A stretch of DNA of 64,000 nt from Firmicutes bacterium HGW-Firmicutes-2 (GTDB lineage: Bacteria; Bacillota; Clostridia; Lachnospirales; Vallitaleaceae), in NCBI GenBank assembly GCA_002841495.1, contig PGZV01000005.1, forward strand, positions 62,001-126,000, written 5' to 3'. This document shows, one piece after another, positions 17,564 to 26,511 of this stretch (positions are counted from its first letter, which is position 1; each line of letters opens with the position of its first letter). The notes beneath the pieces were generated by a model, which did not search any database, was not told where the DNA came from, and saw nothing but the letters and a program-made list of their open reading frames with translations. The translations under genes were made by a program, and so were the position numbers.

Positions 17564-17689
17564 CCATGAAGTTCCTGGAACAGTGTGTATGACTTAAGCA
17601 AGACAGCAGGAAGCTGTCCGCCGACTTTTGGTGCATGGATGCACCAACCGGAGGCCGTAGTCATACACACTGTGGAAGGGTTTTCATGG
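17564..17689. repeat. Long palindrome 3: 126-base three-way junction element
   Basis: CCATGAA (17564-17570) pairs with TTCATGG (17683-17689), then ACAGTGTGTATGACT (17580-17594) pairs perfectly with AGTCATACACACTGT (17659-17673). Inside lie ACAGC/GCTGT (17603-17617) and the perfect 9-bp TTGGTGCAT/ATGCACCAA (17628-17647) with a 2-base GG loop. The plan matches palindrome 2: outer stem, short hairpin, then a 9-bp hairpin with a 2-base loop. Part of its right arm recurs inverted at 5812-5831. Confidence 0.8.
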
Positions 17690-17707
17690 GACCCAGTTTA
17701 TAATAAC

Positions 17708-18301
17708 CTATACCAGGTGATGTTCCTTCTCATACTTTTGAATCTTATCTTCTTTTAGTAAAGTGAGTCCGATATCATCAAGACCATTTAATAACTTATG
17801 CTTGTGGAAAGGGTTTATATCAAACTTGATTTCTAACCCGTCACTGTCTTTGATGGTTTGCGCTTCAAGATCCACTTCTAACTTATAGCCTTCTTTTGCA
17901 TAGGTTTTTTCAAATAATATATCCATCATGCTGTTTTCTAGTTCTATTGGAAGGATACCATTATTGAAACAATTATTATGAAAAATATCCGCATAACTTG
18001 GAGCAATGATGACTTTAAAGCCATAGTCTTCTAAAGCCCAAGGTGCATGTTCTCTAGAAGAACCGCAACCGAAATTAGCTCTGGATATTAAGACGGAAGC
18101 GCCTTCATATCTTGGCATATTAAAGATGGAATCTTCAATGGGTTGATTTTGTTCATCGTATCTAAACTCATAAAAAACATACTGCCCAAAACCGCTGCGT
18201 TCTATACGTTTTAGGAATTGTTTGGGGATGATGGCATCTGTGTCTATATTGGTTCGATCGATTGGCATAACAATGCCATTAATTTTTTTATAGGGTTCCA
18301 T
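17708..18301 (-). CDS. leuD: 3-isopropylmalate dehydratase small subunit
   Basis: LeuD is the swivelling-domain subunit of isopropylmalate isomerase in leucine biosynthesis. The 197-residue length is that of the bacterial type rather than the shorter archaeal type. Visible motifs are [14 protein letters not shown] (residues 18-31), [16 protein letters not shown] and the swivel segment [12 protein letters not shown] strong AAGGAGGT precedes the ATG at 18301. It lies directly downstream of leuC on the minus strand, and its start overlaps the frameshifted tail of leuC by 14 bases. Confidence 0.95.
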   Translation of the reverse strand: MEPYKKINGIVMPIDRTNIDTDAIIPKQFLKRIERSGFGQYVFYEFRYDEQNQPIEDSIFNMPRYEGASVLISRANFGCGSSREHAPWALEDYGFKVIIAPSYADIFHNNCFNNGILPIELENSMMDILFEKTYAKEGYKLEVDLEAQTIKDSDGLEIKFDINPFHKHKLLNGLDDIGLTLLKEDKIQKYEKEHHLV

Positions 18302-19634
18302 GATGATACCTCCTTAAGCTTCTAATGCTTCGATTTTTCTGATTACGGTTAGATGTTGAAGCACAACGCTCCTTAGGCTGTAGATAATCCGGATTCATGG
18401 CCAAGCACATGCTACATCCGGATTCACGCCATTCAAAACCTGCTTCAATAAAAATCTGATCAAGACCTTCGGCCTCTGCAGCAAGCTTAACTTTTTGTGA
18501 GCCGGGAACCACAAGTGCTGTGACACCATCAGCTACTTTGCGACCTTTGGCTACTTTTGCAGCCGCACGAAGGTCTTCTATACGTCCGTTGGTACAAGAA
18601 CCGATGAAAGCATAATCAATTTTAATATCTGACATAGGTGTGCCGGGTGTAAGGCCCATGTACTCAAGGGCGTTTTCACAAGATTTTTGATCATCTGCTG
18701 ACTCAAAATCATTAGGAGATGGGACAACATCACTGATACTGGCACCCATTGAAGGACTTGTACCCCAAGTGACTTGAGGCTCCAAAACATTTAGGTCAAA
18801 CTCTAAAGTTGCATCATAGATTGCATCATCATCTGAAGCCAAAGCTCTCCAAACGGTGACAGCATCTTCATAAGCATCGTCTTTAGGTGCGTGTGGTCGC
18901 CCTTTCAAATAGTTAAAAGTTGTATCATCAGGAGAGATAAGACCAGCTCTTGCACCGGCTTCAATAGCCATGTTGCAGATGGTCATACGCTCTTCCATCG
19001 TCATTTGTCGGATGGCTTCGCCTGTGAATTCAACAACATGACCTGTCCCGAAATCCGTACCATATTGGCTGATAATACCAAGTATAACGTCTTTAGCCGT
19101 AACGCCATATCCTAGACGACCAAGTATTTTAACATTCATGGTTTTGGATTTAGATTGTTGTAAACATTGTGTCGATAAAACATGTTCCACTTCACTCGTA
19201 CCGATTCCAAAAGCTAAGGCACCGAAAGCACCATGGGTAGCCGTATGGCTATCGCCACAAACAATAGTTTTTCCAGGATGGGTTAAACCCAGTTCAGGGC
19301 CGATTACATGAACGATACCTTGATCAGGGCTATCCAGTCCGTATAAAGTCACACCAAATTCAGCACAATTCTTTTCCAAAGTTTGAATTTGAACCTTTGA
19401 TATTGGATCTGTGATGTTATATCGATCCTTGGTTGGAACATTATGGTCCATGGTTGCAAATGATAGATTAGGTCTTCGAACTTGGCGGTTAGAAAGTCTT
19501 AGGCCTTCAAAAGCCTGAGGTGAGGTCACCTCATGTAATAAGTGAAGGTCGATGTATAATATTCCCGGTTTGCCAGTTTCTTGATCCACGAGGTGATTGG
19601 CCCAAATTTTTTCATAAATAGTTTTGCCTGACAT
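18288..19634 (-). CDS. leuC: 3-isopropylmalate dehydratase large subunit, C-terminus lost by frameshifting deletion
   Basis: LeuC carries the [4Fe-4S] cluster that isomerises isopropylmalate. The start at 19634 ([14 protein letters not shown]) follows AAAGGATG; longer forms from 19700 lack support. Conserved blocks are present up to [22 protein letters not shown] and CASTSNRN (N429-R430-N431). The family normally continues with roughly FEGRQG...GGRTHLVSPAMAAAAA and GHFVD. Here, directly after NRN, the frame reads an unrelated 17-residue tail that runs into leuD. In the +1 frame the same DNA encodes RKIEALEA followed by a stop (18314-18316) just before the leuD ribosome binding site, which looks like the original C-terminus. 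About 30 codons appear deleted near 18340, including an arginine that corresponds to an aconitase active-site residue. Function is doubtful unless this is a sequencing error. Confidence 0.85.
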   Translation of the reverse strand: MSGKTIYEKIWANHLVDQETGKPGILYIDLHLLHEVTSPQAFEGLRLSNRQVRRPNLSFATMDHNVPTKDRYNITDPISKVQIQTLEKNCAEFGVTLYGLDSPDQGIVHVIGPELGLTHPGKTIVCGDSHTATHGAFGALAFGIGTSEVEHVLSTQCLQQSKSKTMNVKILGRLGYGVTAKDVILGIISQYGTDFGTGHVVEFTGEAIRQMTMEERMTICNMAIEAGARAGLISPDDTTFNYLKGRPHAPKDDAYEDAVTVWRALASDDDAIYDATLEFDLNVLEPQVTWGTSPSMGASISDVVPSPNDFESADDQKSCENALEYMGLTPGTPMSDIKIDYAFIGSCTNGRIEDLRAAAKVAKGRKVADGVTALVVPGSQKVKLAAEAEGLDQIFIEAGFEWRESGCSMCLAMNPDYLQPKERCASTSNRNQKNRSIRSLRRYHHGTL

Positions 19635-19753
19635 AGTAATCATCCTTTCATCCATTGTAATGCCTTCAAATACAAGACGTTTACATTTTATACTATCCAT
19701 TGTATACTTTTAATAGATATAAATAAAATAACTATTATTGATAGGTTACATAA

Positions 19754-20593
19754 CAATATGAAAGCATTTCAAAGGCAGCTAAAGCTTTATTTGTTTCTCA
19801 ACCGGCAATTAGTAAATCCATAAGGAACTTAGAGACGGATTTAGGCGTCTTACTATTTGTAAGACATGCTAAAGGTGTTACTCTAACGAAGGAGGGGCAG
19901 TTACTATATGATCATGTAGCCACCGCTTTTCGACAAATACACGAAGGAGAAAAACTTTTACATCAACTGAGAGATAGGTCTTTTGGTGCCATTAGAATCG
20001 GTATCAGTAACACTTTATGCAAGTATTATTTTATGCCGTTTTTGAATAGGTTTCATCAAGTATACCCTAAACTTAAGATAGAGATTGTGAATAGAACCAG
20101 TTTAGAAACCATGAAGCTTTTGGAGGAAGGTTTTTTAGACTGTGCCATTATCAGTGATATAAAATCTGAGCAGACATTAGAGTACATTGAATTAATGAAG
20201 ATTCAAGATATATTTGTATCCAGACAGCGCCCGCCAAAAGAAGTGATTCCTCTCAAAGATTTGGAAAAGTACCCTATGCTCTTACTGGAACGTAACAACG
20301 CTACAAGGGATCACTTAGAACGTTTTCTTGAGCAACATCATGTTGTTTTAAATGTTGATATTGAAATCAGTAGTATGGAGTTTTTAGTGGAGTTTGCAAA
20401 AATAGGCTTGGGGGTGGCATCAGTGATTGGAAATTTTGTGGCAGAAGAGATTCATGATAAAAAAATATATGAGTGGCCAGTAATACCTGGGATTCCTCAA
20501 AGAAGCATCGGATTACTTTTTGATAAAAAACGTGGCATCTCAATTGCATGTAATACATTTATAGAATTCATGAAGACAGATAATGGCATTTAA
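19754..20593 (+). pseudogene. LysR-family regulator lacking its N-terminal start (5'-truncated)
   Basis: The frame from 19754 to the stop at 20593 encodes QYESISKAAKALFVSQPAIS and onward through SIRNLETDLG, the second half of a LysR winged helix, followed by a complete effector domain (FMPFLNRFHQVYPKLKIEIVNRT and onward). A TAA at 19751 blocks the frame before any start codon, so the first 15-20 residues (helix 1 of the DNA-binding domain) are missing. The ATG at 20033 would give only the effector domain. It is divergent from leuC, the usual place for a LysR activator of leucine genes. It resembles the intact LysR at 60.0-60.9 kb (shared VNRTSL-type segment). Truncation by deletion or sequence error is equally possible. 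Confidence 0.75.
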
Positions 20594-20681
20594 TCTTTCT
20601 ATTTTCTATACGAAAGGAATAAGAAAGTGTATAATATAATAGAGATAAACGGATAGAAGTATTAAGGTGAGGAGTGGTAAA

Positions 20682-23600
20682 GTGAGTATAAAAAAATGGA
20701 TTACAGATAATAAAATCGGGTTAATATCCGGAATGTTGGCAGTTCTAGCAATTGGGGGGATTGTCTACTGGTTTGTGTATGGAAGAAACGCTGTAGATGC
20801 GCCTCTTTTGGACGATATACAAATAACGGATAATTATCAAATTGATGCTATGGAAGTTAAGGCTCTTGAAGTATTGAGTCAAGGCGTATCTGTAGACAGT
20901 CCTTTTGAGATTCAAATAAAAGGTATGATTAATGCGGATACATTAAAGAAGGTTCTTAAAGTGAAACCGGATAAGGCCTTTACTATTTCTGAAAAAAATG
21001 AGAAGGATTTAGTTTTTGAATTAACCTTTGATGATTCACTTGATGCAGGTGAAATCGTAAGTGTAGTTTATGATCTAGGTGAGACACCTTTTGGCTTTGC
21101 CTTTCAAACTCATAAGGTATTAGCTGTAAGCGCAGTATATCCGGCAGAGGATAAAGAATATGTACCAACCAATACTCTCATAGAAGTCTATTTTTCAAAA
21201 AACATTGACGCATCAGTAGAGGACTATATAAAGCTAACACCTCAGGTTGAAGGACGCGTGGAGGTTTTTAATAATGTCTATAGGTTTATACCTAAAGATA
21301 CACTTGAGCCTAATAAGAAATATACATTAACCATTGAAGATGGCTATGTTCATAATGAGGAACCATTAGAAGGTTTTACAACTTCTTTTACCACAGATTA
21401 CAGCGTATATTCGAATCAACAGCTTATCTATTTTCAAAATGAAGATTTGCTTTATCTGAATCCTGAAGGCGTTCAAAGCTTCAAAGCTTATAGTGATTTG
21501 TATACTGAAGGTGAAGCCATATCCGTAAAAGCATACCCAATTAAAGAAGAGGTGACGGCATTGCGCTTGAATGGGATGAGCCCAAAAGATGCTTATGCCT
21601 ATTTGGAAAGCAACAATAAGCTTTCAGAAACACCGAAATCAATTGGCGGTACTTATGATATTTATGACTATTATCAAGGTTATGTTACTTTGGGTGAGAA
21701 TCTAGCTAGGGGATATTACTATTTGCTTTTTGAAAAAGGTGATAAGATGGGGGGTACCTTGCTTCAAGTGACAGAGTATAATGGTTACCTGATGGCAGAT
21801 AAGGACCAATTGTTGGTATGGCTACAAAGCACCGGTGTTAGTTCTCTAGAAAGTGTCGTTATGATTGATGATACTTCAATCGGTTCAACAAACGGTGATG
21901 GACTTAGTATTATACCTTATAAAGCACCTCAAAATGCGCTTACAATGGTAAAGATAAAGACCAAAGAAGCACAGCCCTTGTTGATGCCCTTACGAACTGG
22001 TACCTATGAAAAACAGTTTAATGAAGACTATTGGTATTATGCTTATACGGATAGATCCGTCTATTTACCCACGGATTTAATTTATTTAACCGGATTCGTT
22101 CAACATAAACAGGGGAGTGCCACCCCATCTGTTACAATTAAAAGAGTTATTGGTGATAAGGTTTTAGAAGAAAAGACTGTAGCACTTTCAAAAAATGGGG
22201 ATTATTTGACTTCTTTTGAGTTTGAGGACCATTACGGTTATGGATTTGATCTACAGGTATTTATTGGTGATGAGATGCTGACAACTGTATATGTTGGTAT
22301 CAGTCAATTCGAAAAGCCAACGGTTACCATGAATGCAACTACGGATGCAGACATCATTATGATGGGTGATGAAATCGTCGTAAGCGGTGATGTCACATAC
22401 TTTGAAGGCACACCCTATGTTAGTCCAGAAATCGCTTTGGAGAGTGATTGGAATATTGATTTAAGAGAAGGGCTTAAGAGTGTTCAGTTTAAAGGTACAG
22501 AAAACGGACATTTTGAAGAAAGATTTAAACCTTATTTGGATACAACAACATGGTATCCAGAGGCAGTCCACCTTTATGCTAGGCTTGATACTATAGACAA
22601 TTATTATGATACAATACCGATATCTTTTATCATGTTACCTAGGGATATGATGACCACCCTTAATCTTGAAAAAGGTGACGGTGGTGGTTTTAGTATGATC
22701 TATCAAACCCATAACATAGATAAAGCAAAGTATAATCCGGAAATACTGGATGGTTCAAATCTTAAGGGTAATCCCATTGGCAATGTGAATGTAGATGTGA
22801 CTGTTAAGGAAAGCTATTATGAAAAAGAGTTTGTAGGTCAGTCATACGATGAAGTGATGAAAGTGACCTATGATCGCTATAATTATAAACGTATTGAGTC
22901 TGTTGTTATGAAAACATCTTTGGTAACAGATTCTCAAGGCGTCTTAACATTCCATTTTGATCAAGTAAATGAAGGTCGTGATTATGTGGTCGAAACGGTA
23001 TCCTATGATCAAAAAGGACGTATTATCAAGGACACACTTTATTTTGGAGCAGATGTATACTATAGAGATACGCTGGCCTATAATCAGTATGCTTATTTAG
23101 ATAGTGATCAGTATGCGTATGGTGTAGATGAAAATGTTCAGATGTTTGTAAATACAGATGATGGAAGAATACAAGGTGATAATCAGGATCAAATGCTTTT
23201 TATCGTGGTTAAAGAAGGCATATATGAGACATACTTGTCGGACACGCCTTCTGTTACGTTGAAATTTGAAGAAGAGATGATCCCTACAGTATATGTTCAA
23301 GGTGTCTATTTTGATGGTCGATACATGCATGCCGGTTATAATTTTAGAAAGTATTTACAGTTTGATACGGATGAAAGAGAAGCCATAATCGACATATTGT
23401 TTGAAGCGTCTAGCTATAAACCAGGTGACACAGTTCATGGTATCATTACGATGAAAGATAGAGACGGTAGACCACTAGAAGGCTATTATAATATGAGTGT
23501 GGTGGATGAAGCTTATTTCGCCCTTTATGAGGATTATAAAGATCCAAGAAGCGAACTCTACCATTGGCATTATAACACGGCTATATTAGGCGAAAAGGTT

Positions 23601-25547
23601 GCTACAACTAAGTTTATTGAAGCAAGTTATGGCGCAGAAGGTGGAGAAGGCGGCGACGGTAGCATACGGTCTGATTTTAAGAACACGGCTTACTTTAACA
23701 ATGGTACAACCAATGAAAAAGGTCAAGCGAACTTCTCCTTTAAGGTTCCGGATAATCTAACCAAATGGCGTGTAACTGTTAGTGGGATTACCCAGGATTT
23801 ATTTGCAGGGGTTTCAAAAGAAAACCTAGATGTAACACTGCCGTATTTTGTAACGGCTTTATTTGCGGATAATTTTTTAGAACAAGATGAGCTAGGTTTG
23901 ACATTAAAGTCAACTTCTAGGAGTGCGCCGTTGAATACAGAGGTCAGTTATAAAGTGGGTATTAAAAATCAAGAAGGGTTTGATTGGTCCTACGAAGAAA
24001 AAGGTCTGCTAAATGATTTCATGTATGTACCTGTTGGATCACTCCCATTGAGTTCCTTGATTCCGGGCAAATATACAGTATCAATAGAAGGCTCTGTACC
24101 GGGTCATAAGGATCGTTTATCAAAGACTATACAAATACAAAAGAGTGCACAAAGACTGCTATTGAATCATAAGGAGACCGTTAAAGAGACCACCCTTATA
24201 AAGCACAATGAGCAGATGGTGCAGATTTGCATGATGAATCCGCTTGCTATGGAACGCTATGAGATGCTCTCCAGATGGATATATAACCATGTAGACGCAC
24301 TTGAATACAAAGCAACAGGGTATATGGCTTATCTCAAAATGAAAAGCCTAGGGTTTGATGTTGGTCAGTTCACTTGGCTCAATCAAAAACCTTATTACTA
24401 CTTACCGGAGAATAACCTCTATAATTCAACCCATACAAGCGATGGTAGTGTTATAACCACAGTTGATTTGTTACAAATGGGATGGCGAGATATCATTGAA
24501 AACAGTGAAGTTGAACGACTCAAGCTTGGCTTATATCAAAAGGCGATGAGTAATAAGAGCAGTTATGTTGAGTCCATGGCAGCTTTATATGGGCTTGCCT
24601 TACTTGGTGAACCGATGCTAGAAGATATAAGAGCCGCCATTATGCAACCATCTTATAAAGAAGAACCTTTAGCTGTACTTTATGGTATAAAAGCACTAAC
24701 ATATTATGGCGCTTATCAAGAAGCCATACAATTATTATCAGAGCATTTTCCGTCAGAGAGTTTAGGTCTTGGAATGGACTATATTGAATCAGATGATCAA
24801 AATCAAAACAAGCAAAATGCACTGTTAATGGCCATATATACTGACTTAAACCAAGAGAAAATGGCCAGTTCTATATATGATAGGATTAAGGATTTGGAGG
24901 TAAAAGGTTATATCACAGCCAGTGAGAGCTTTTACTACACAACCCATTTACCAACCAACTTACTTGAGAGTGTAGTTGAAGTCAGCATAAACAAGCAGAA
25001 AGAAACTATTAGGCTTGGATATAACGATGTATGGCATCGCACATTAACGGCCAATGAAGCTAAGGAGACGGTATTCTTACCAGTTAAAGGTGAGACAACT
25101 ATGTCTACGAATTATATTGGGTCTTACAATGACGTGGAGATTACTAAGGACATAGAAGTAGAAACCGTTATTATTGAAGGAGATGATGGTATAAAAGTGG
25201 GTGACTTGGTCAATGTGGAACATCGAGTTAAGGTTCATCAACCTATTACCAGTCTAGAGGTTTTAGAAGTTTTACCCGCAGGTTTAGTCTTTGTCGGCAA
25301 TGTGGATATCTCTTCAAATGAGGTCAATATGATGGTTTACAATAATAATGAAGGTAGATCTTCACAATTTTATACCTATGCTTATCATCATGATTCGGAT
25401 AAGCTAAACAATTATGAATTTGTGATCAGATATCAAGCTCGCGCCATCACCATAGGTAAGTATGGATATGAACCGATTGTTGTGTTTGATGCAAAAAACC
25501 AAAGCTACGCTATAGGAGAAAAGATAAGCGTTGAAATTATTCAATAG
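20682..25547 (+). CDS. Membrane-anchored alpha-2-macroglobulin-like protein without thioester
   Basis: This very large protein (about 1621 residues) starts at GTG 20682 behind GAGGAG; the GTG at 20667 has no ribosome binding site. A short basic N-terminus precedes one membrane helix (GLISGMLAVLAIGGIVYWF), so the body is outside the cell. The extracellular part begins with Ig-like domains (VSAVYPAEDKEYVPTNTLIEVYF). It then shows bacterial A2M features: KPGDTVHGIITMKDRDGRPL, MSVVDEAYFALYED, a bait-like glycine-rich stretch (GAEGGEGGDGS near residue 1000), and the A2M block NLTKWRVTVSGITQDLFAG. The thioester motif (GCxEQ) is absent where expected, as in non-thioester bacterial A2Ms. Such proteins are thought to trap proteases. 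It overlaps the Memo-like gene by 17 bases. Confidence 0.82.
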   Translation: MSIKKWITDNKIGLISGMLAVLAIGGIVYWFVYGRNAVDAPLLDDIQITDNYQIDAMEVKALEVLSQGVSVDSPFEIQIKGMINADTLKKVLKVKPDKAFTISEKNEKDLVFELTFDDSLDAGEIVSVVYDLGETPFGFAFQTHKVLAVSAVYPAEDKEYVPTNTLIEVYFSKNIDASVEDYIKLTPQVEGRVEVFNNVYRFIPKDTLEPNKKYTLTIEDGYVHNEEPLEGFTTSFTTDYSVYSNQQLIYFQNEDLLYLNPEGVQSFKAYSDLYTEGEAISVKAYPIKEEVTALRLNGMSPKDAYAYLESNNKLSETPKSIGGTYDIYDYYQGYVTLGENLARGYYYLLFEKGDKMGGTLLQVTEYNGYLMADKDQLLVWLQSTGVSSLESVVMIDDTSIGSTNGDGLSIIPYKAPQNALTMVKIKTKEAQPLLMPLRTGTYEKQFNEDYWYYAYTDRSVYLPTDLIYLTGFVQHKQGSATPSVTIKRVIGDKVLEEKTVALSKNGDYLTSFEFEDHYGYGFDLQVFIGDEMLTTVYVGISQFEKPTVTMNATTDADIIMMGDEIVVSGDVTYFEGTPYVSPEIALESDWNIDLREGLKSVQFKGTENGHFEERFKPYLDTTTWYPEAVHLYARLDTIDNYYDTIPISFIMLPRDMMTTLNLEKGDGGGFSMIYQTHNIDKAKYNPEILDGSNLKGNPIGNVNVDVTVKESYYEKEFVGQSYDEVMKVTYDRYNYKRIESVVMKTSLVTDSQGVLTFHFDQVNEGRDYVVETVSYDQKGRIIKDTLYFGADVYYRDTLAYNQYAYLDSDQYAYGVDENVQMFVNTDDGRIQGDNQDQMLFIVVKEGIYETYLSDTPSVTLKFEEEMIPTVYVQGVYFDGRYMHAGYNFRKYLQFDTDEREAIIDILFEASSYKPGDTVHGIITMKDRDGRPLEGYYNMSVVDEAYFALYEDYKDPRSELYHWHYNTAILGEKVATTKFIEASYGAEGGEGGDGSIRSDFKNTAYFNNGTTNEKGQANFSFKVPDNLTKWRVTVSGITQDLFAGVSKENLDVTLPYFVTALFADNFLEQDELGLTLKSTSRSAPLNTEVSYKVGIKNQEGFDWSYEEKGLLNDFMYVPVGSLPLSSLIPGKYTVSIEGSVPGHKDRLSKTIQIQKSAQRLLLNHKETVKETTLIKHNEQMVQICMMNPLAMERYEMLSRWIYNHVDALEYKATGYMAYLKMKSLGFDVGQFTWLNQKPYYYLPENNLYNSTHTSDGSVITTVDLLQMGWRDIIENSEVERLKLGLYQKAMSNKSSYVESMAALYGLALLGEPMLEDIRAAIMQPSYKEEPLAVLYGIKALTYYGAYQEAIQLLSEHFPSESLGLGMDYIESDDQNQNKQNALLMAIYTDLNQEKMASSIYDRIKDLEVKGYITASESFYYTTHLPTNLLESVVEVSINKQKETIRLGYNDVWHRTLTANEAKETVFLPVKGETTMSTNYIGSYNDVEITKDIEVETVIIEGDDGIKVGDLVNVEHRVKVHQPITSLEVLEVLPAGLVFVGNVDISSNEVNMMVYNNNEGRSSQFYTYAYHHDSDKLNNYEFVIRYQARAITIGKYGYEPIVVFDAKNQSYAIGEKISVEIIQ

Positions 25548-26424
25548 AAACCTTAACAGAAATTTTAATATGTTTTTTATTTGGATGTTCATGGTTATTT
25601 TGACCGTTACATTAACGAGTAGTGCACCTATTATCCACAAGGAACCTGAGCGTGCCGCTTATGATATAGATGCTCGGATATTTATAGATAAAAAACAGAT
25701 CAACATAAGTGTCCCCCAGTATATGGAAACGATACAGGGTGGAATTGTGCCCCATCATCACATAGCCTATAGTATGATAGGCGAATTTTATGAAACGCTG
25801 GAGAAAGAAGTTGACTTAATTATGCTCATTGGGCCTAATCATAGTGGTAAAGGCCCAAGGTATCAAGCAGTAGGTTCAATATACATGACACATTATGGTC
25901 AGATTGCGCCATCACCATTATTTGGGCAATTGTTGAACGATGATGATGTTGTGATAGCTGATGACACTATGCTCAGAGGTGAGCATAGTGTGGGCATTCA
26001 TATGAATTTTATAAGCGCTTATTATGAGAACACGCCGGTTTTAACTTTGTTGGTCCACGAAACTGGTGGCATTCATGGTGTTGATCGTTTTGCTCAAAAA
26101 ATAAAGCACCTTATTGGGGATAAAAATGTAGTTATAATTGGTTCTGTCGATTTTTCTCATGATTTATCCTTGGAGCATGCAAATATGAAAGACCAATTGA
26201 CCAAAGAAATACTAAAAAATAAGAGTTATAAAAGACTTTTTACCTTAAATAACGATTATTTGGATTCTCCAACCACGGCTTATTTGACAATCATGCTTTT
26301 GAAAGAAATGGGTTATGAACATCAAGTCTTACTAAAAGAAGGCAATGCTGCCCTTATTCTGAATCGACCGAGTATGAAAGCAACAACCAGTTATTTGGTT
26401 TATGGTTATGGAAAAGAGGATTGA
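25531..26424 (+). CDS. Memo-family protein (AmmeMemoRadiSam protein B-like) with N-terminal membrane segment
   Basis: This 297-residue protein starts at TTG 25531, inside the end of the A2M gene, with TAGGAGAA ten bases upstream. A basic, hydrophobic N-terminus (FFIWMFMVILTVTLTSSAP) looks like a signal or anchor, so the domain may be outside the membrane. The rest matches the Memo family: GGIVPHHHIAYS, LIGPNHSGKG, GEHSVGIHMNF and IIGSVDFSHDLS, which include the histidines and aspartate that line the metal pocket in this LigB-like fold. Memo proteins usually occur with AMMECR1 and a radical SAM enzyme; those lie 31 kb away, while this copy is coupled to A2M. The reaction is unknown. Confidence 0.82.
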   Translation: MKLFNRNLNRNFNMFFIWMFMVILTVTLTSSAPIIHKEPERAAYDIDARIFIDKKQINISVPQYMETIQGGIVPHHHIAYSMIGEFYETLEKEVDLIMLIGPNHSGKGPRYQAVGSIYMTHYGQIAPSPLFGQLLNDDDVVIADDTMLRGEHSVGIHMNFISAYYENTPVLTLLVHETGGIHGVDRFAQKIKHLIGDKNVVIIGSVDFSHDLSLEHANMKDQLTKEILKNKSYKRLFTLNNDYLDSPTTAYLTIMLLKEMGYEHQVLLKEGNAALILNRPSMKATTSYLVYGYGKED

Positions 26425-26511
26425 GGCTGAGAACCCTTCCATAGCATAAATATACAAAACATGTTATAATAATAACACTATAATTTGGAAGTCATATATG
26501 AGGTTCCATTT

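Noticed and set aside
18288-18340. Programmed frameshifting in leuC
   Set aside because: The +1 frame lacks the conserved block as well and only supplies the final eight residues, so a shift would not restore the protein. A deletion is needed.
20033-20593. A stand-alone 186-residue protein starting at ATG 20033
   Set aside because: The frame continues upstream with clear LysR DNA-binding sequence, so this ATG is an internal methionine of a truncated LysR gene.
23600-24300. Thioester motif in the alpha-2-macroglobulin-like protein
   Set aside because: No GCxEQ or similar sequence is present in the expected region; the aligned place reads MMNPLAMERYEML.
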